Source: Limnobaculum parvum
Lineage (GTDB): Bacteria; Pseudomonadota; Gammaproteobacteria; Enterobacterales; Enterobacteriaceae
Reading direction: 5' to 3'
Assembly: GCF_003096015.2 (NCBI RefSeq)
Contig: NZ_CP029185.2
Span: forward strand, 2,204,001 to 2,268,000
Length of the DNA: 64,000 nucleotides
Made by a program: the position numbers and the translations under genes. How positions within the stretch are numbered: the first letter of the stretch is position 1; the number at the start of each line of letters is the position of its first letter. Below, in pieces: positions 17,078 through 25,128 of this stretch. The notes under the pieces were generated by a model. That model was given only the letters and a program-made list of their open reading frames with translations. It made no database searches and had not been told where the DNA came from.

Positions 17078-17494
17078 TTCTGTGCCCCCCGCTTTTGTAT
17101 TACTTAATAAAGCATATTACTAAATTATCAAATACATAATAACTACCAGAACTGTACTGGTGGTTATTATGTCCCACCACAAATTTAATTCCCCAATAAT
17201 TTAATAGAATTAACTCGATTTAATGTGTGTGGATATAAGTCACATATTAAAATAAGAATTTCATCAACCTGTGATCGTGTGTAAAATTAATGGGTTAAAC
17301 CTCGTATTGGTTTCTTGACGTGGGCTAAGACGTATCAGACCTGTCGCGATAAGGGGCAAATTTTAGCGCCAGCTAAATCTCTGGAGCAAATGCGTGCGCC
17401 AATATTCAACAACCCATTAGATGCCGCTCTAACGATACTGTTCATGTTAGGTTGGCATCCCTGACTATAATAATTATGTTCAGCATATGCATAG
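17078..17494. other. Gap after fldA, hairpin but no intact gene
   Basis: 417 bp. It contains the hairpin at 17134-17172 and a startless open stretch at 17291-17461 with no recognised similarity. Given the decayed CobW-type fragment immediately downstream, this may include further gene debris, but that cannot be shown from the sequence alone. Confidence 0.6.
17134..17172 (+). terminator. Strong hairpin downstream of fldA
   Basis: A 16-bp stem (ACATAATAACTACCAG / CTGGTGGTTATTATGT, one G-U pair) has a 7-nt loop and lies 57 bp after the fldA stop. There is no U-run, so it may end transcription weakly or protect the mRNA 3' end. Confidence 0.5.
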
Positions 17495-17862
17495 GCTCCA
17501 ATAAATTTTCGCCCTTTAAATCAACCGGTCAAGCCCTTGGCCCGTTCATGGAATAATGATATTACCGCCTATGTTTTTGAAACCGGAGAATCTGATGTCA
17601 GACTTGTTGGCGCATTTATAGAAACTACCATCGAAAAGTATGGTAATGGCATGTTACGCTATGAAGATATTATGGCAATTGAAGGTGAACCTCGTTGCTT
17701 GATGGTGCAAGATGTTCACCGGGTTGTTGTTTTGATTACGGAACTGAATGAACTGCAGAAGAATCCCGTAAGACGCTGTTAGTTATTATTGGGCGTAATT
17801 TACCTATTGAGACATTAAGAAATGAATTTTTAGCCACGGCGGTTTGGGATATCGTTAGCTAA
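17495..17862 (+). pseudogene. C-terminal remnant of a COG0523 (CobW/YjiA-type) GTPase, frameshifted
   Basis: One frame (from about 17537) reads DITAYVFETGESDVRLVGAF, then GNGMLRYEDIMAIEGEPRCLMVQDVHRV. This matches the YjiA pattern LLRYKGMLWIDGEPNRLLFQGVQR. After a frame change near 17752 it continues TAEESRKTLLVIIGRNLPIE and NEFLATAVWDIVS, matching the family end (LVFIGIQLPEEEIRAAF). Only the C-terminal CobW_C domain survives: the P-loop GTPase half with its GxxGxGKT and CxxC motifs is missing. COG0523 proteins are metal chaperones, often zinc-linked. It sits between fldA and fur. Confidence 0.75.
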
Positions 17863-17945
17863 TAACAGATCGAGTAATGATTGAATATCGTCAGAATTAT
17901 GATTTTGCCTATCGATTCTATCGAATTTGAGCTGACTCCCTAAAG

Positions 17946-17974
17946 TTTTCATTTTATATGTCTGGCTCTATAAT
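17946..17974 (+). promoter_or_regulatory. Putative fur promoter
   Basis: A -35-like TTTTCA (17946-17951) is separated by 17 bp from a perfect -10 TATAAT (17969-17974). The predicted start lies just ahead of the Fur box, 60-70 bp upstream of the fur ATG. Confidence 0.65.
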
Positions 17975-17984
17975 GGTATATTAC

Positions 17985-18003
17985 AATAATGTTAATCATT
18001 CGC
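17985..18003 (+). promoter_or_regulatory. Fur box upstream of fur
   Basis: AATAATGTTAATCATTCGC matches the 19-bp Fur consensus GATAATGATAATCATTATC at 15 positions. It covers the predicted transcription start region, consistent with autoregulation by Fe-Fur. Confidence 0.7.
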
Positions 18004-18042
18004 TAGCGATTCATGGCGCCCCGAATTTAGGAACAAATCTGC

Positions 18043-18489
18043 ATGACTGATAATAATATCGCACTGAAGAAGGCTGGACTGAAAGTTACGCTCCCACGGC
18101 TTAAGATTCTGGAAATACTTCAGGAGCCTGATAACCATCACGTTAGCGCGGAAGATTTATATAAAAGACTGATTGATATGGGCGAAGAAATCGGACTGGC
18201 TACCGTATATCGCGTACTAAACCAGTTTGATGATGCAGGTATCGTAACTCGCCATAGCTTTGAAGGCGGTAAATCAGTCTTTGAATTGACGCAAAAACAT
18301 CACCACGACCATTTAATCTGCCTAGATTGTGGACGCGTAATTGAATTTAGCGATGAATTTATTGAACAACGTCAGCGTGAAATTTCAGAAAGATACAATA
18401 TCAAGTTAACTAATCATAGCTTGTATCTGTATGGCAAATGCAGCTCCGGTGATTGCCGTAAAGACGATACATTACACGATCCCAAATAA
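18043..18489 (+). CDS. fur: Ferric uptake regulator
   Basis: 148 aa, the E. coli length. The N-terminal winged helix (LKKAGLKVTLPRLKILEIL through ATVYRVLNQFDDAGIV) is followed by the metal-binding dimerisation domain. The KHHHDHLICLDCGRVIEF segment holds the histidine cluster and CxxC, and the C-terminal CSSGDC supplies a further zinc-site motif. It represses iron acquisition genes with Fe(II). The start is supported by TTAGGA about 10 nt upstream. It is preceded by a matching Fur box and followed by a clear terminator. Confidence 0.98.
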   Translation: MTDNNIALKKAGLKVTLPRLKILEILQEPDNHHVSAEDLYKRLIDMGEEIGLATVYRVLNQFDDAGIVTRHSFEGGKSVFELTQKHHHDHLICLDCGRVIEFSDEFIEQRQREISERYNIKLTNHSLYLYGKCSSGDCRKDDTLHDPK

Positions 18490-18512
18490 GCCCTATAGTC
18501 TCAGGTTCAAAT

Positions 18513-18546
18513 ATGCCAGCAGCTAATCACTGCTGGCATTATTTTT
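18513..18546 (+). terminator. Terminator of fur
   Basis: ATGCCAGCAG / CTGCTGGCAT forms a perfect 10-bp stem with a 7-nt loop, followed by TATTTTT. It overlaps the stop of the convergent zinc-ribbon gene and may act in both directions. Confidence 0.88.
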
Positions 18547-18784
18547 GGGTGAACTCCCCACAGTCATTACACATTATTCCGTACTGATACTTAACGCGCG
18601 AAAACCCTAACAAAATAAACATCACAAATGTCGGCCTATTATCTTTAATAAAAGGGACTACATTTTTGCTAGCGCAATGAGAACAGCACCATAGTGAACT
18701 TTCATCTTCATCTTCATCTTCTTCGACCGTTTGAATCGCCACTTGAGAAAAGTCCTGACGAAGTATCTCCTCAGCGTCTTGCAT
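18539..18784 (-). CDS. Small zinc-ribbon hypothetical protein
   Basis: 81 aa from ATG at 18784, supported by GGAG with 5-nt spacing; the start at 18805 is not. An acidic run (EEDEDEDES) precedes a two-knuckle metal site, CCSHCASK ... CNDCGEF, flanking a hydrophobic stretch (FVMFILLGFSRV). The arrangement suggests a zinc-ribbon protein, possibly membrane-associated. I do not recognise it. It lies between fur (convergent) and glnS (upstream, same strand, separated by a terminator), so it probably has its own promoter. Confidence 0.7.
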   Translation of the reverse strand: MQDAEEILRQDFSQVAIQTVEEDEDEDESSLWCCSHCASKNVVPFIKDNRPTFVMFILLGFSRVKYQYGIMCNDCGEFTQK

Positions 18785-18816
18785 ACTATCTCCGTTAAAA
18801 CACATCCATTATTGAT

Positions 18817-18848
18817 TAAAAAAGCCTGTCGGATTTCTCTGACAGGCT
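18817..18848 (-). terminator. Terminator of glnS
   Basis: AGCCTGTC / GACAGGCT forms an 8-bp stem with a 10-nt loop. It is followed on the minus strand by a six-base T-run. It lies 35 bp beyond the glnS stop. Confidence 0.85.
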
Positions 18849-18882
18849 GTTAATATTAACCGCTTTCAATCAAGACTAAAAA

Positions 18883-20550
18883 TTAGCTTGCCTGTGCAGC
18901 CCAGGTATCACGTAGGCCAACGGTCCGGTTAAACACTAAATGTTCCGGTGATGAATGGCGGCTATCTGCACAGAAGTAACCTTCGCGCTCAAACTGATAA
19001 GCAAACTCAGGTTTAGCCAGTGCCAAACTTGGCTCAACAAAACCATGCACCACATTCAATGATTCCAGATTAATTGTGGATAAAAAATCCTCAGCAGCAC
19101 CCGGGTTTGGCACATTAAACAGGCACTCATACAAACGGAACTCTGCGGGTAGCGCATGAGGTGCAGACACCCAGTGAATAACGCCTTTCACTTTGCGGCC
19201 ATCAGCCGGATCTTTACCCAGAGTTTCACTGTCGTAATGACAATAAATAGTCGTGATATTACCCTGTTCGTCTTTTTCTACCCGTTCAGCTTTAATCACA
19301 TAAGCATTGCGCAGGCGAACCTCTTTACCTAACACCAAACGCTTATACTGTTTATTAGCCTCTTCTCGGAAATCAGCACGATCGATATAAATTTCTCGGC
19401 TAAATGGTACGGCACGGGTTCCCATTTCTGGTTTACTTGGATGCGCACTTACCGTCAGCATCTCTTCATGATTTTGTGGAAGATTTTCAATCACCACTTT
19501 AACCGGATCGATAACCGCCATCGCTCTTGGGGCGTTATCGTTCAAGTCTTCGCGAATACAGGTTTCTAACGCTACCATCTCCACGTTATTGTCTTGCTTA
19601 GTCACACCGATACGGCGGCAAAACTCACGAATAGAAGAAGCGCTATACCCACGGCGACGAAGGCCAGAAATAGTAGGCATACGCGGATCGTCCCAACCTT
19701 CCACCAGTTTCTCTGTCACCAGTAAATTTAACTTACGCTTAGACATAATCGCGTACTCTAAATTCAGACGAGAGAACTCGTATTGGCGTGGATGACATGG
19801 AATAGTGATGTTATCCAAAACCCAGTCGTATAAACGACGGTTATCCTGAAACTCCAGAGTACAAATAGAGTGAGTTATTCCTTCCAGCGCATCGGAAATA
19901 CAGTGGGTAAAATCATACATCGGATAGATGCACCACTTATTCCCCGTCTGATGATGGTCGGCAAATTTAATACGGTATAACACCGGATCGCGCATGACGA
20001 TAAATGAGGAGGACATATCGATTTTTGCACGCAGACAAGCCTTACCTTCCGCAAACTCACCGTTCTTCATTTTTTCAAACAAAGCCAAGTTTTCTTCGAT
20101 GCTGCGGTCTCGATGAGGACTATTTTTTCCTGGCTGAGTCAGAGTACCGCGATATTCGCGCATCTCTTCAGGAGATAGCTCATCCACATAAGCCAGCCCC
20201 TTGCTGATAAGTTCAACAGCGTATTGATGCAGTTGATCGAAGTAGTCAGATGAGTAACGAACCGCACCATCCCAGTGGAAACCTAACCACTCAACATCGT
20301 GCTTAATTGACTCCACATACTCGATATCTTCTTTAACCGGGTTGGTATCATCAAAACGCAAGTTGCACAGACCATGGTAGTCCTGTGCAATCCCAAAATT
20401 CAGGCAGATAGACTTCGCGTGACCGATATGCAGATATCCATTTGGCTCAGGTGGGAAACGGGTCACCACGGTAGTGTGCTTACCTGATGCTAAATCTTCA
20501 TCAATAATATGACGAATAAAATTAGTTGGGCGAACTTCAGCCTCACTCAT
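18883..20550 (-). CDS. glnS: Glutaminyl-tRNA synthetase
   Basis: 555 aa (E. coli 554). A class I synthetase: the HIGH motif is in PEPNGYLHIGHAKS (about residues 32-45) and the KMSKS-like MSKRKL follows the RLNLEYAI segment. C-terminal anticodon-binding beta barrels are full length, ending FNRTVGLRDTWAAQAS. It charges tRNA-Gln; three tRNA-Gln genes are present at 28.7-29.4 kb. It is monocistronic by context, with a terminator downstream and nagE's terminator upstream. Confidence 0.98.
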   Translation of the reverse strand: MSEAEVRPTNFIRHIIDEDLASGKHTTVVTRFPPEPNGYLHIGHAKSICLNFGIAQDYHGLCNLRFDDTNPVKEDIEYVESIKHDVEWLGFHWDGAVRYSSDYFDQLHQYAVELISKGLAYVDELSPEEMREYRGTLTQPGKNSPHRDRSIEENLALFEKMKNGEFAEGKACLRAKIDMSSSFIVMRDPVLYRIKFADHHQTGNKWCIYPMYDFTHCISDALEGITHSICTLEFQDNRRLYDWVLDNITIPCHPRQYEFSRLNLEYAIMSKRKLNLLVTEKLVEGWDDPRMPTISGLRRRGYSASSIREFCRRIGVTKQDNNVEMVALETCIREDLNDNAPRAMAVIDPVKVVIENLPQNHEEMLTVSAHPSKPEMGTRAVPFSREIYIDRADFREEANKQYKRLVLGKEVRLRNAYVIKAERVEKDEQGNITTIYCHYDSETLGKDPADGRKVKGVIHWVSAPHALPAEFRLYECLFNVPNPGAAEDFLSTINLESLNVVHGFVEPSLALAKPEFAYQFEREGYFCADSRHSSPEHLVFNRTVGLRDTWAAQAS

Positions 20551-20732
20551 TTACTTTTTCCTCTATGCAAAAATGCAAAAACGTTCACAACATATAACCT
20601 GTTATCTTCTAACAACCGCACGCAGGACACAACTGTTAGTTGCATGAATCCCGGCTCATAATAGAACACACTGAATTAAAGAGGTTATATGCCGCATTGA
20701 TGCAAACCATTTTACATTAAAATTGAGACAAA

Positions 20733-20764
20733 TAAAAAAACGGGAAGGTTATTCACCTTCCCGT
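20733..20764 (-). terminator. Terminator of nagE
   Basis: ACGGGAAGGT / ACCTTCCCGT forms a perfect 10-bp stem with a 5-nt loop and a seven-base T-run on the minus strand, 36 bp after nagE. Confidence 0.9.
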
Positions 20765-20799
20765 TTTAGATTTAACTACCGTCAAACAAGAATCTAATC

Positions 20800-22752
20800 T
20801 TATCCTTTGATAGCAAACAGCTTAGTCTGTCCGGCAACCACACTACCCGTTGCCACATCAGTGATACCCGAGAAGTCATCGATATTGCTGACAACAACTG
20901 GACTGATGATGGAAGCAGCGTGGGCTAACAGATAGTCCAGATCCAACTCCAGTACCGGGTCGCCTGCTTTCACTGTTGCGCCTTCTTCAGCCAAGCGAGT
21001 GAAACCTTTGCCATCCAGTTTAACCGTATCGATACCGATATGAACGACCACTTCAGCACCGTCTTCAGTTTCCAGACAGAATGCATGGTTAGTACCAAAA
21101 ATCTTAACCAAAGTACCGTTTGCTGGCGCTACTACGATTTTGCCCGTCGGGCGAATCGCAATACCATCACCAACCGCTTTGCTGGCAAATGCTTCATCAG
21201 GTACAGCTTCCAGCGCAACGATCTCACCGGTAATTGGAGAAATCAGCGCGCTTACAGCAGCGTCTTTTTTCACTTCAACCTTTGGTTTGTTAGCTACCGC
21301 CTGAACAGGGGCCGCTGTCATTGCAGCCGCCTGAAACTTAGGGGCAACACCTGAAGCAATCACTTTACGCATGCTATCGGCAATGGATTCTGCTTTAGCG
21401 CCAACGATAATCTGAATACTTTGTTTATTTAACTTAACAACGCCCGCTGCACCTAAACGTTTAGCAGCAGCACCATCAACAAGACCAGAGTCTTTTACTG
21501 TTAAACGTAAACGGGTAATGCATGCGTCGATACCGGTCAGGTTATCGCTACCGCCGATAACGCCGATATAGCTACTGGCTAAGGCATCCAGACCTTCGCT
21601 AGTATTGCTATTATCCGGAGTGATTTCTTCTTCAGTTTCATCTTCGCGACCCGGCGTTTTCAAGTTGAATGTGCGGATAATGAAAGAGAACAGCAGGAAG
21701 TAGATCACAAATGCCACTACGCCCATCACTAACAGCATCCAAACGTTGCTGCTGGCTGCCGGTAGTTTAAACATTAGCGCATAGTCAATTGCACCCGCAG
21801 AGAAGGTAAAGCCAGCGTGGATACCCAAAGCGGTAGCAACATACAGGCTGATACCGGTCAAAATGGCGTGTACGAAGTACAGCAGCGGAGCCAAGAACAT
21901 GAACATAAATTCAAGTGGTTCCGTTACACCCGTCAGGAATGCAGTTAACGCAACGGACAATAACAGACCACCAACCGCTGAACGACGCGCAGGTTTTGCA
22001 GAAAAGTACATTGCCAATGCCGCACCGGGTAAACCAAACATCATTATTGGGAAGAAGCCTGACATGAACATCCCGGCGGTGCCATCACCATTATAGAAAC
22101 GGTTGATATCGCCGTGGAATACTTTACCTGCCGCGTCAGTAAATTCACCAATCTGGAACCATGCGATGGTATTCAGAACCTGATGCAGACCCGTTGGAAT
22201 CAACAGACGGTTAACGAAACCGAAGATACCTGAACCTAATGCACCCTGTTCAACGATCCACTGACCACCGTTATGGATAGCCGCCTGAATTGGAGGCCAG
22301 ACATAACCGAAAACAGCGGCCAGAATCAAACAGAAGAAACCTGTTGCAATAGGAACGAAACGCTTACCACCAAAGAATGATAAGAAGTCCGGTAATTTGA
22401 TATCACACCAGCGGTTATAAACAGCACCACCAACCAGACCAGAAATAATACCGGCTAACACGCCCATATTAATACTGGCTTCAATGGTGACCGTTGCTTT
22501 CGTTAAAATGAAGAAACCAACTGCACCAGCCAGCGCTGCAGAACCCGCATTGTCTTTAGACCAGGTAGCAGCCACACCGATAGCAAAAATCAGCGCCAGG
22601 TTGTCGAAGATTGCCGCACCGGCTTGAGCCATAAATGCTAGGTTCAATAGATCCGGCTGACCGAAGCGCAACATTAATGCCGCTACGGGTAATACGGCGA
22701 TCGGTAGCTGTAGCGATCGCCCTAGTCGTTGAAAAAATCCAAGTATATTCAC
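20800..22752 (-). CDS. nagE: PTS N-acetylglucosamine transporter, EIICBA
   Basis: 650 aa (E. coli 648), with a GTG start at 22752 preceded by GGGGGA. The order is a membrane EIIC domain (about 1-370, starting MNILGFFQRLGRSLQLPIAV), EIIB with phospho-Cys411 in GIDACITRLRLTV, an Ala/Pro/Lys linker, then EIIA with phospho-His571 in VVVHIGIDTVKLDGKGF. It imports and phosphorylates GlcNAc to GlcNAc-6-P, the substrate of NagA and the inducer of NagC. It is divergent from nagBAC across a shared 376-bp control region. Confidence 0.98.
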   Translation of the reverse strand: MNILGFFQRLGRSLQLPIAVLPVAALMLRFGQPDLLNLAFMAQAGAAIFDNLALIFAIGVAATWSKDNAGSAALAGAVGFFILTKATVTIEASINMGVLAGIISGLVGGAVYNRWCDIKLPDFLSFFGGKRFVPIATGFFCLILAAVFGYVWPPIQAAIHNGGQWIVEQGALGSGIFGFVNRLLIPTGLHQVLNTIAWFQIGEFTDAAGKVFHGDINRFYNGDGTAGMFMSGFFPIMMFGLPGAALAMYFSAKPARRSAVGGLLLSVALTAFLTGVTEPLEFMFMFLAPLLYFVHAILTGISLYVATALGIHAGFTFSAGAIDYALMFKLPAASSNVWMLLVMGVVAFVIYFLLFSFIIRTFNLKTPGREDETEEEITPDNSNTSEGLDALASSYIGVIGGSDNLTGIDACITRLRLTVKDSGLVDGAAAKRLGAAGVVKLNKQSIQIIVGAKAESIADSMRKVIASGVAPKFQAAAMTAAPVQAVANKPKVEVKKDAAVSALISPITGEIVALEAVPDEAFASKAVGDGIAIRPTGKIVVAPANGTLVKIFGTNHAFCLETEDGAEVVVHIGIDTVKLDGKGFTRLAEEGATVKAGDPVLELDLDYLLAHAASIISPVVVSNIDDFSGITDVATGSVVAGQTKLFAIKG

Positions 22753-22884
22753 CTTGTTTCCCCCTGCATGTCCTTAAAAAAGGACTTATTTTTTATACTC
22801 AACAATAAGGCGCCTACCGTACAACTCTGCCACCGTAGATAGACAAGATACAACTCACACACAATCTAATTCATAGTGTAAAAA

Positions 22885-22907
22885 ATATATTTCGCATCGC
22901 AAATTAA
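22885..22907. promoter_or_regulatory. Candidate NagC operator near nagE (box E)
   Basis: TATTTCGCATCGCAAATTAA fits the NagC/Mlc pattern of AT flanks around a central CG-containing core. It lies 133 bp upstream of nagE. Its centre is about 94-95 bp from the second box at 22981-23000, close to the spacing that allows NagC looping in E. coli. Confidence 0.55.
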
Positions 22908-22919
22908 AACCTCCAAATT

Positions 22920-22935
22920 TGTGATAATTATCACC
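22920..22935. promoter_or_regulatory. CRP site in the nagE-nagB control region
   Basis: TGTGA-TAATTA-TCACC matches the TGTGA-N6-TCACA core with one mismatch. It lies between the two candidate NagC boxes, as the CRP site does in E. coli. Confidence 0.75.
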
Positions 22936-22980
22936 AAAAAGATTAATATCAGGATGACAATACTAGCTATGCACCGCAAC

Positions 22981-23000
22981 TTATTTTATCATATAAAATA
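22981..23000. promoter_or_regulatory. Candidate NagC operator near nagB (box B)
   Basis: TTATTTTATCATATAAAATA is a near-palindrome with the TTATTTT...AAAATA arms typical of NagC/Mlc sites. It sits about 130 bp upstream of nagB and pairs with the box near nagE. Confidence 0.5.
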
Positions 23001-23128
23001 TCAGCTTCACACAGTATCAGAGGCGTGTTGCGTTAACGTGCGTTATAGTTATAGTCATTAATTTCAATATGTCACGTTATCCTTCACGTATGAGTATAGC
23101 CAGTGTTATGTAACCAAGAGGTTTTGGC

Positions 23129-23929
23129 ATGAGACTTATTCCACTAGAAAGTGCAAAAGACGTTGGGTTATGGTCCGCCCGCCATATAGCAAATCGTATT
23201 AATGCGTTTAAACCAACCGCCGACCGCCCTTTTGTACTCGGTTTGCCAACGGGAAGCACACCGCTGAGTACCTATGTCCGTCTGATTGAACTCTATAAAG
23301 CCGGAGAAGTCAGCTTCAAACATGTCGTTACATTTAATATGGACGAGTATATTGGCTTAGAGAAACATCATCCACAAAGTTATTATTCTTTTATGCATAA
23401 TAACTTTTTTAATCACGTTGATATTCAGTCAGGGAATATCAACTTATTAGACGGTAATGCCAGTGATGTTCAGATCGAATGTAAGCGTTATGAAGATAAA
23501 ATTAAATCATACGGCCAGATAAATTTATTTATGGGCGGTGTGGGCAACGATGGTCATATCGCGTTTAATGAACCGGCTTCATCTCTGTCATCTCGTACCC
23601 GTATTAAAACACTGACGGAAGATACCCGTATCGCTAACTCACGTTTTTTTGAAAACGATATAAACAAAGTGCCAAAATATGCCTTAACCATTGGTGTTGG
23701 TACCCTGATGGATGCAGCAGAAGTGATGATTCTGGTTACTGGTCTGAACAAAGCTCACGCATTACAGGCCGCCGTTGAAGGCTGTGTTAATCATTTATGG
23801 ACGGTCTCTGCTCTGCAATTACATCCAAAAGCCATCATGGTTTGTGATGAACCGTCCACTATGGAACTGAAAATTAAAACTGTTAAATACTTCCGTGAGT
23901 TAGAGGCGGAAAATATTAAAGACCTTTAA
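23129..23929 (+). CDS. nagB: Glucosamine-6-phosphate deaminase
   Basis: 266 aa, the E. coli length. It isomerises and deaminates glucosamine-6-P to fructose-6-P and ammonia. Family motifs are intact: LPTGSTPLSTY (phosphate binding), FNMDEYIGL (catalytic Asp), GGVGNDGHIAFNEPASSL (active-site His/Glu) and TIGVGTLMDA. AAGAGG lies 7 nt upstream of ATG. It is the first gene of nagBAC and starts 22 bp before nagA. Confidence 0.98.
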   Translation: MRLIPLESAKDVGLWSARHIANRINAFKPTADRPFVLGLPTGSTPLSTYVRLIELYKAGEVSFKHVVTFNMDEYIGLEKHHPQSYYSFMHNNFFNHVDIQSGNINLLDGNASDVQIECKRYEDKIKSYGQINLFMGGVGNDGHIAFNEPASSLSSRTRIKTLTEDTRIANSRFFENDINKVPKYALTIGVGTLMDAAEVMILVTGLNKAHALQAAVEGCVNHLWTVSALQLHPKAIMVCDEPSTMELKIKTVKYFRELEAENIKDL

Positions 23930-23951
23930 GCCACGACTGCGAGGGTGTGTG

Positions 23952-25097
23952 ATGTATGCTTTAACCCACTGCCGGATCTATACCGGCCATGATATCCTTG
24001 ATAACCACGCGGTTATCATTGCCAATGGATTAATCCAGCGTGTATGCCCGCAAAGTGAGTTACCGTCAGATATCGAAGTTCACGATCTGCAAGGTGCCAT
24101 GTTGACGCCGGGTTTCATTGACGTTCAACTTAATGGTTGCGGTGGTGTCCAGTTTAACGATTCTATGGATGCTATTTCCGTTAAAACCCTTGAGATTATG
24201 CAGCAGGCTAACGAAAGGTCCGGCTGTACTAGCTATCTACCTACACTGATCACATCCAGTGATGAGATGATGAAACATGCTGTTGAGGTAATGCGTAGCT
24301 ATCTTGGTAATTACAGCCATCAGGCTTTAGGCCTCCATCTGGAAGGCCCTTACATTAATGTTGCGAAGAAAGGAACGCATAATCCTGACTTCATCCGTAA
24401 GCCTGATGCAGCAATGATTGATTATCTGTGTACCAATGCGGATGTCATTACCAAAGTTACTCTGGCACCAGAGCAGGTGGACAGCCAGATTATTCGTCAT
24501 CTGACTGAAGCCGGTATTATTGTTTCTGCCGGTCACTCAAATGCCACTTACGATCAGGCCCGCAGTGGATTTGCTGCCGGCATCAGCTTTGCGACGCACC
24601 TATATAATGCCATGCCTTATATTACCGGGCGCGAACCTGGTTTAATGGGCGCTATTTTTGATACGCCGGAAGTTTATACTGGCGTCATTGCTGATGGTCA
24701 CCACGTTGCTTGGGCAAGTATTCGTAATGCTAAACGTCTGAAAGGCGACAAACTGGTATTGGTTACCGATGCTACAGCGCCAGCCGGTGCGAATATTGAT
24801 CATTTTATTTTTGCAGGTAAACCCGTATATTATCGCAACGGAATGTGCGTAGATGAAAATGGAACCTTAAGCGGATCCGCTTTAACCATGATTGAAGCCG
24901 TCGCGAACAGCGTTCAGTTTATTGGTATACCTCTCGACGAAGCGCTTCGTATGGCATCGCTCTATCCCGCCCGGGCAATGGGTGTGTCCAACACTTTAGG
25001 CAGTATTGAAACCGGTAAGGTTGCCAATCTCACCGCGTTTACTCACGATTTTAAAATCACACAGACATGGGTCAATGGCTTATTGAAAAAACAGTAG
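23952..25097 (+). CDS. nagA: N-acetylglucosamine-6-phosphate deacetylase
   Basis: 381 aa from ATG at 23952 (GAGG 7 nt upstream), one codon after a GTG. It removes acetate from GlcNAc-6-P before NagB. The amidohydrolase barrel shows FIDVQLNGCGGVQFND, the metal-site glutamate in LHLEGPYIN, His in SAGHSNAT and ATHLYNAMPYITGREPG, and the catalytic Asp in LVTDATAPAG. Length and order match E. coli NagA (382 aa). It lies between nagB and nagC in one operon. Confidence 0.98.
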   Translation: MYALTHCRIYTGHDILDNHAVIIANGLIQRVCPQSELPSDIEVHDLQGAMLTPGFIDVQLNGCGGVQFNDSMDAISVKTLEIMQQANERSGCTSYLPTLITSSDEMMKHAVEVMRSYLGNYSHQALGLHLEGPYINVAKKGTHNPDFIRKPDAAMIDYLCTNADVITKVTLAPEQVDSQIIRHLTEAGIIVSAGHSNATYDQARSGFAAGISFATHLYNAMPYITGREPGLMGAIFDTPEVYTGVIADGHHVAWASIRNAKRLKGDKLVLVTDATAPAGANIDHFIFAGKPVYYRNGMCVDENGTLSGSALTMIEAVANSVQFIGIPLDEALRMASLYPARAMGVSNTLGSIETGKVANLTAFTHDFKITQTWVNGLLKKQ

Positions 25098-25128
25098 GCA
25101 TGACTCAGCGATAACAATAGAGGTAGCG

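Noticed and set aside
17291..17461. 57-codon open stretch before the CobW remnant
   Set aside because: No start codon with a ribosome-binding site and no recognised similarity; could be debris but unsupported.
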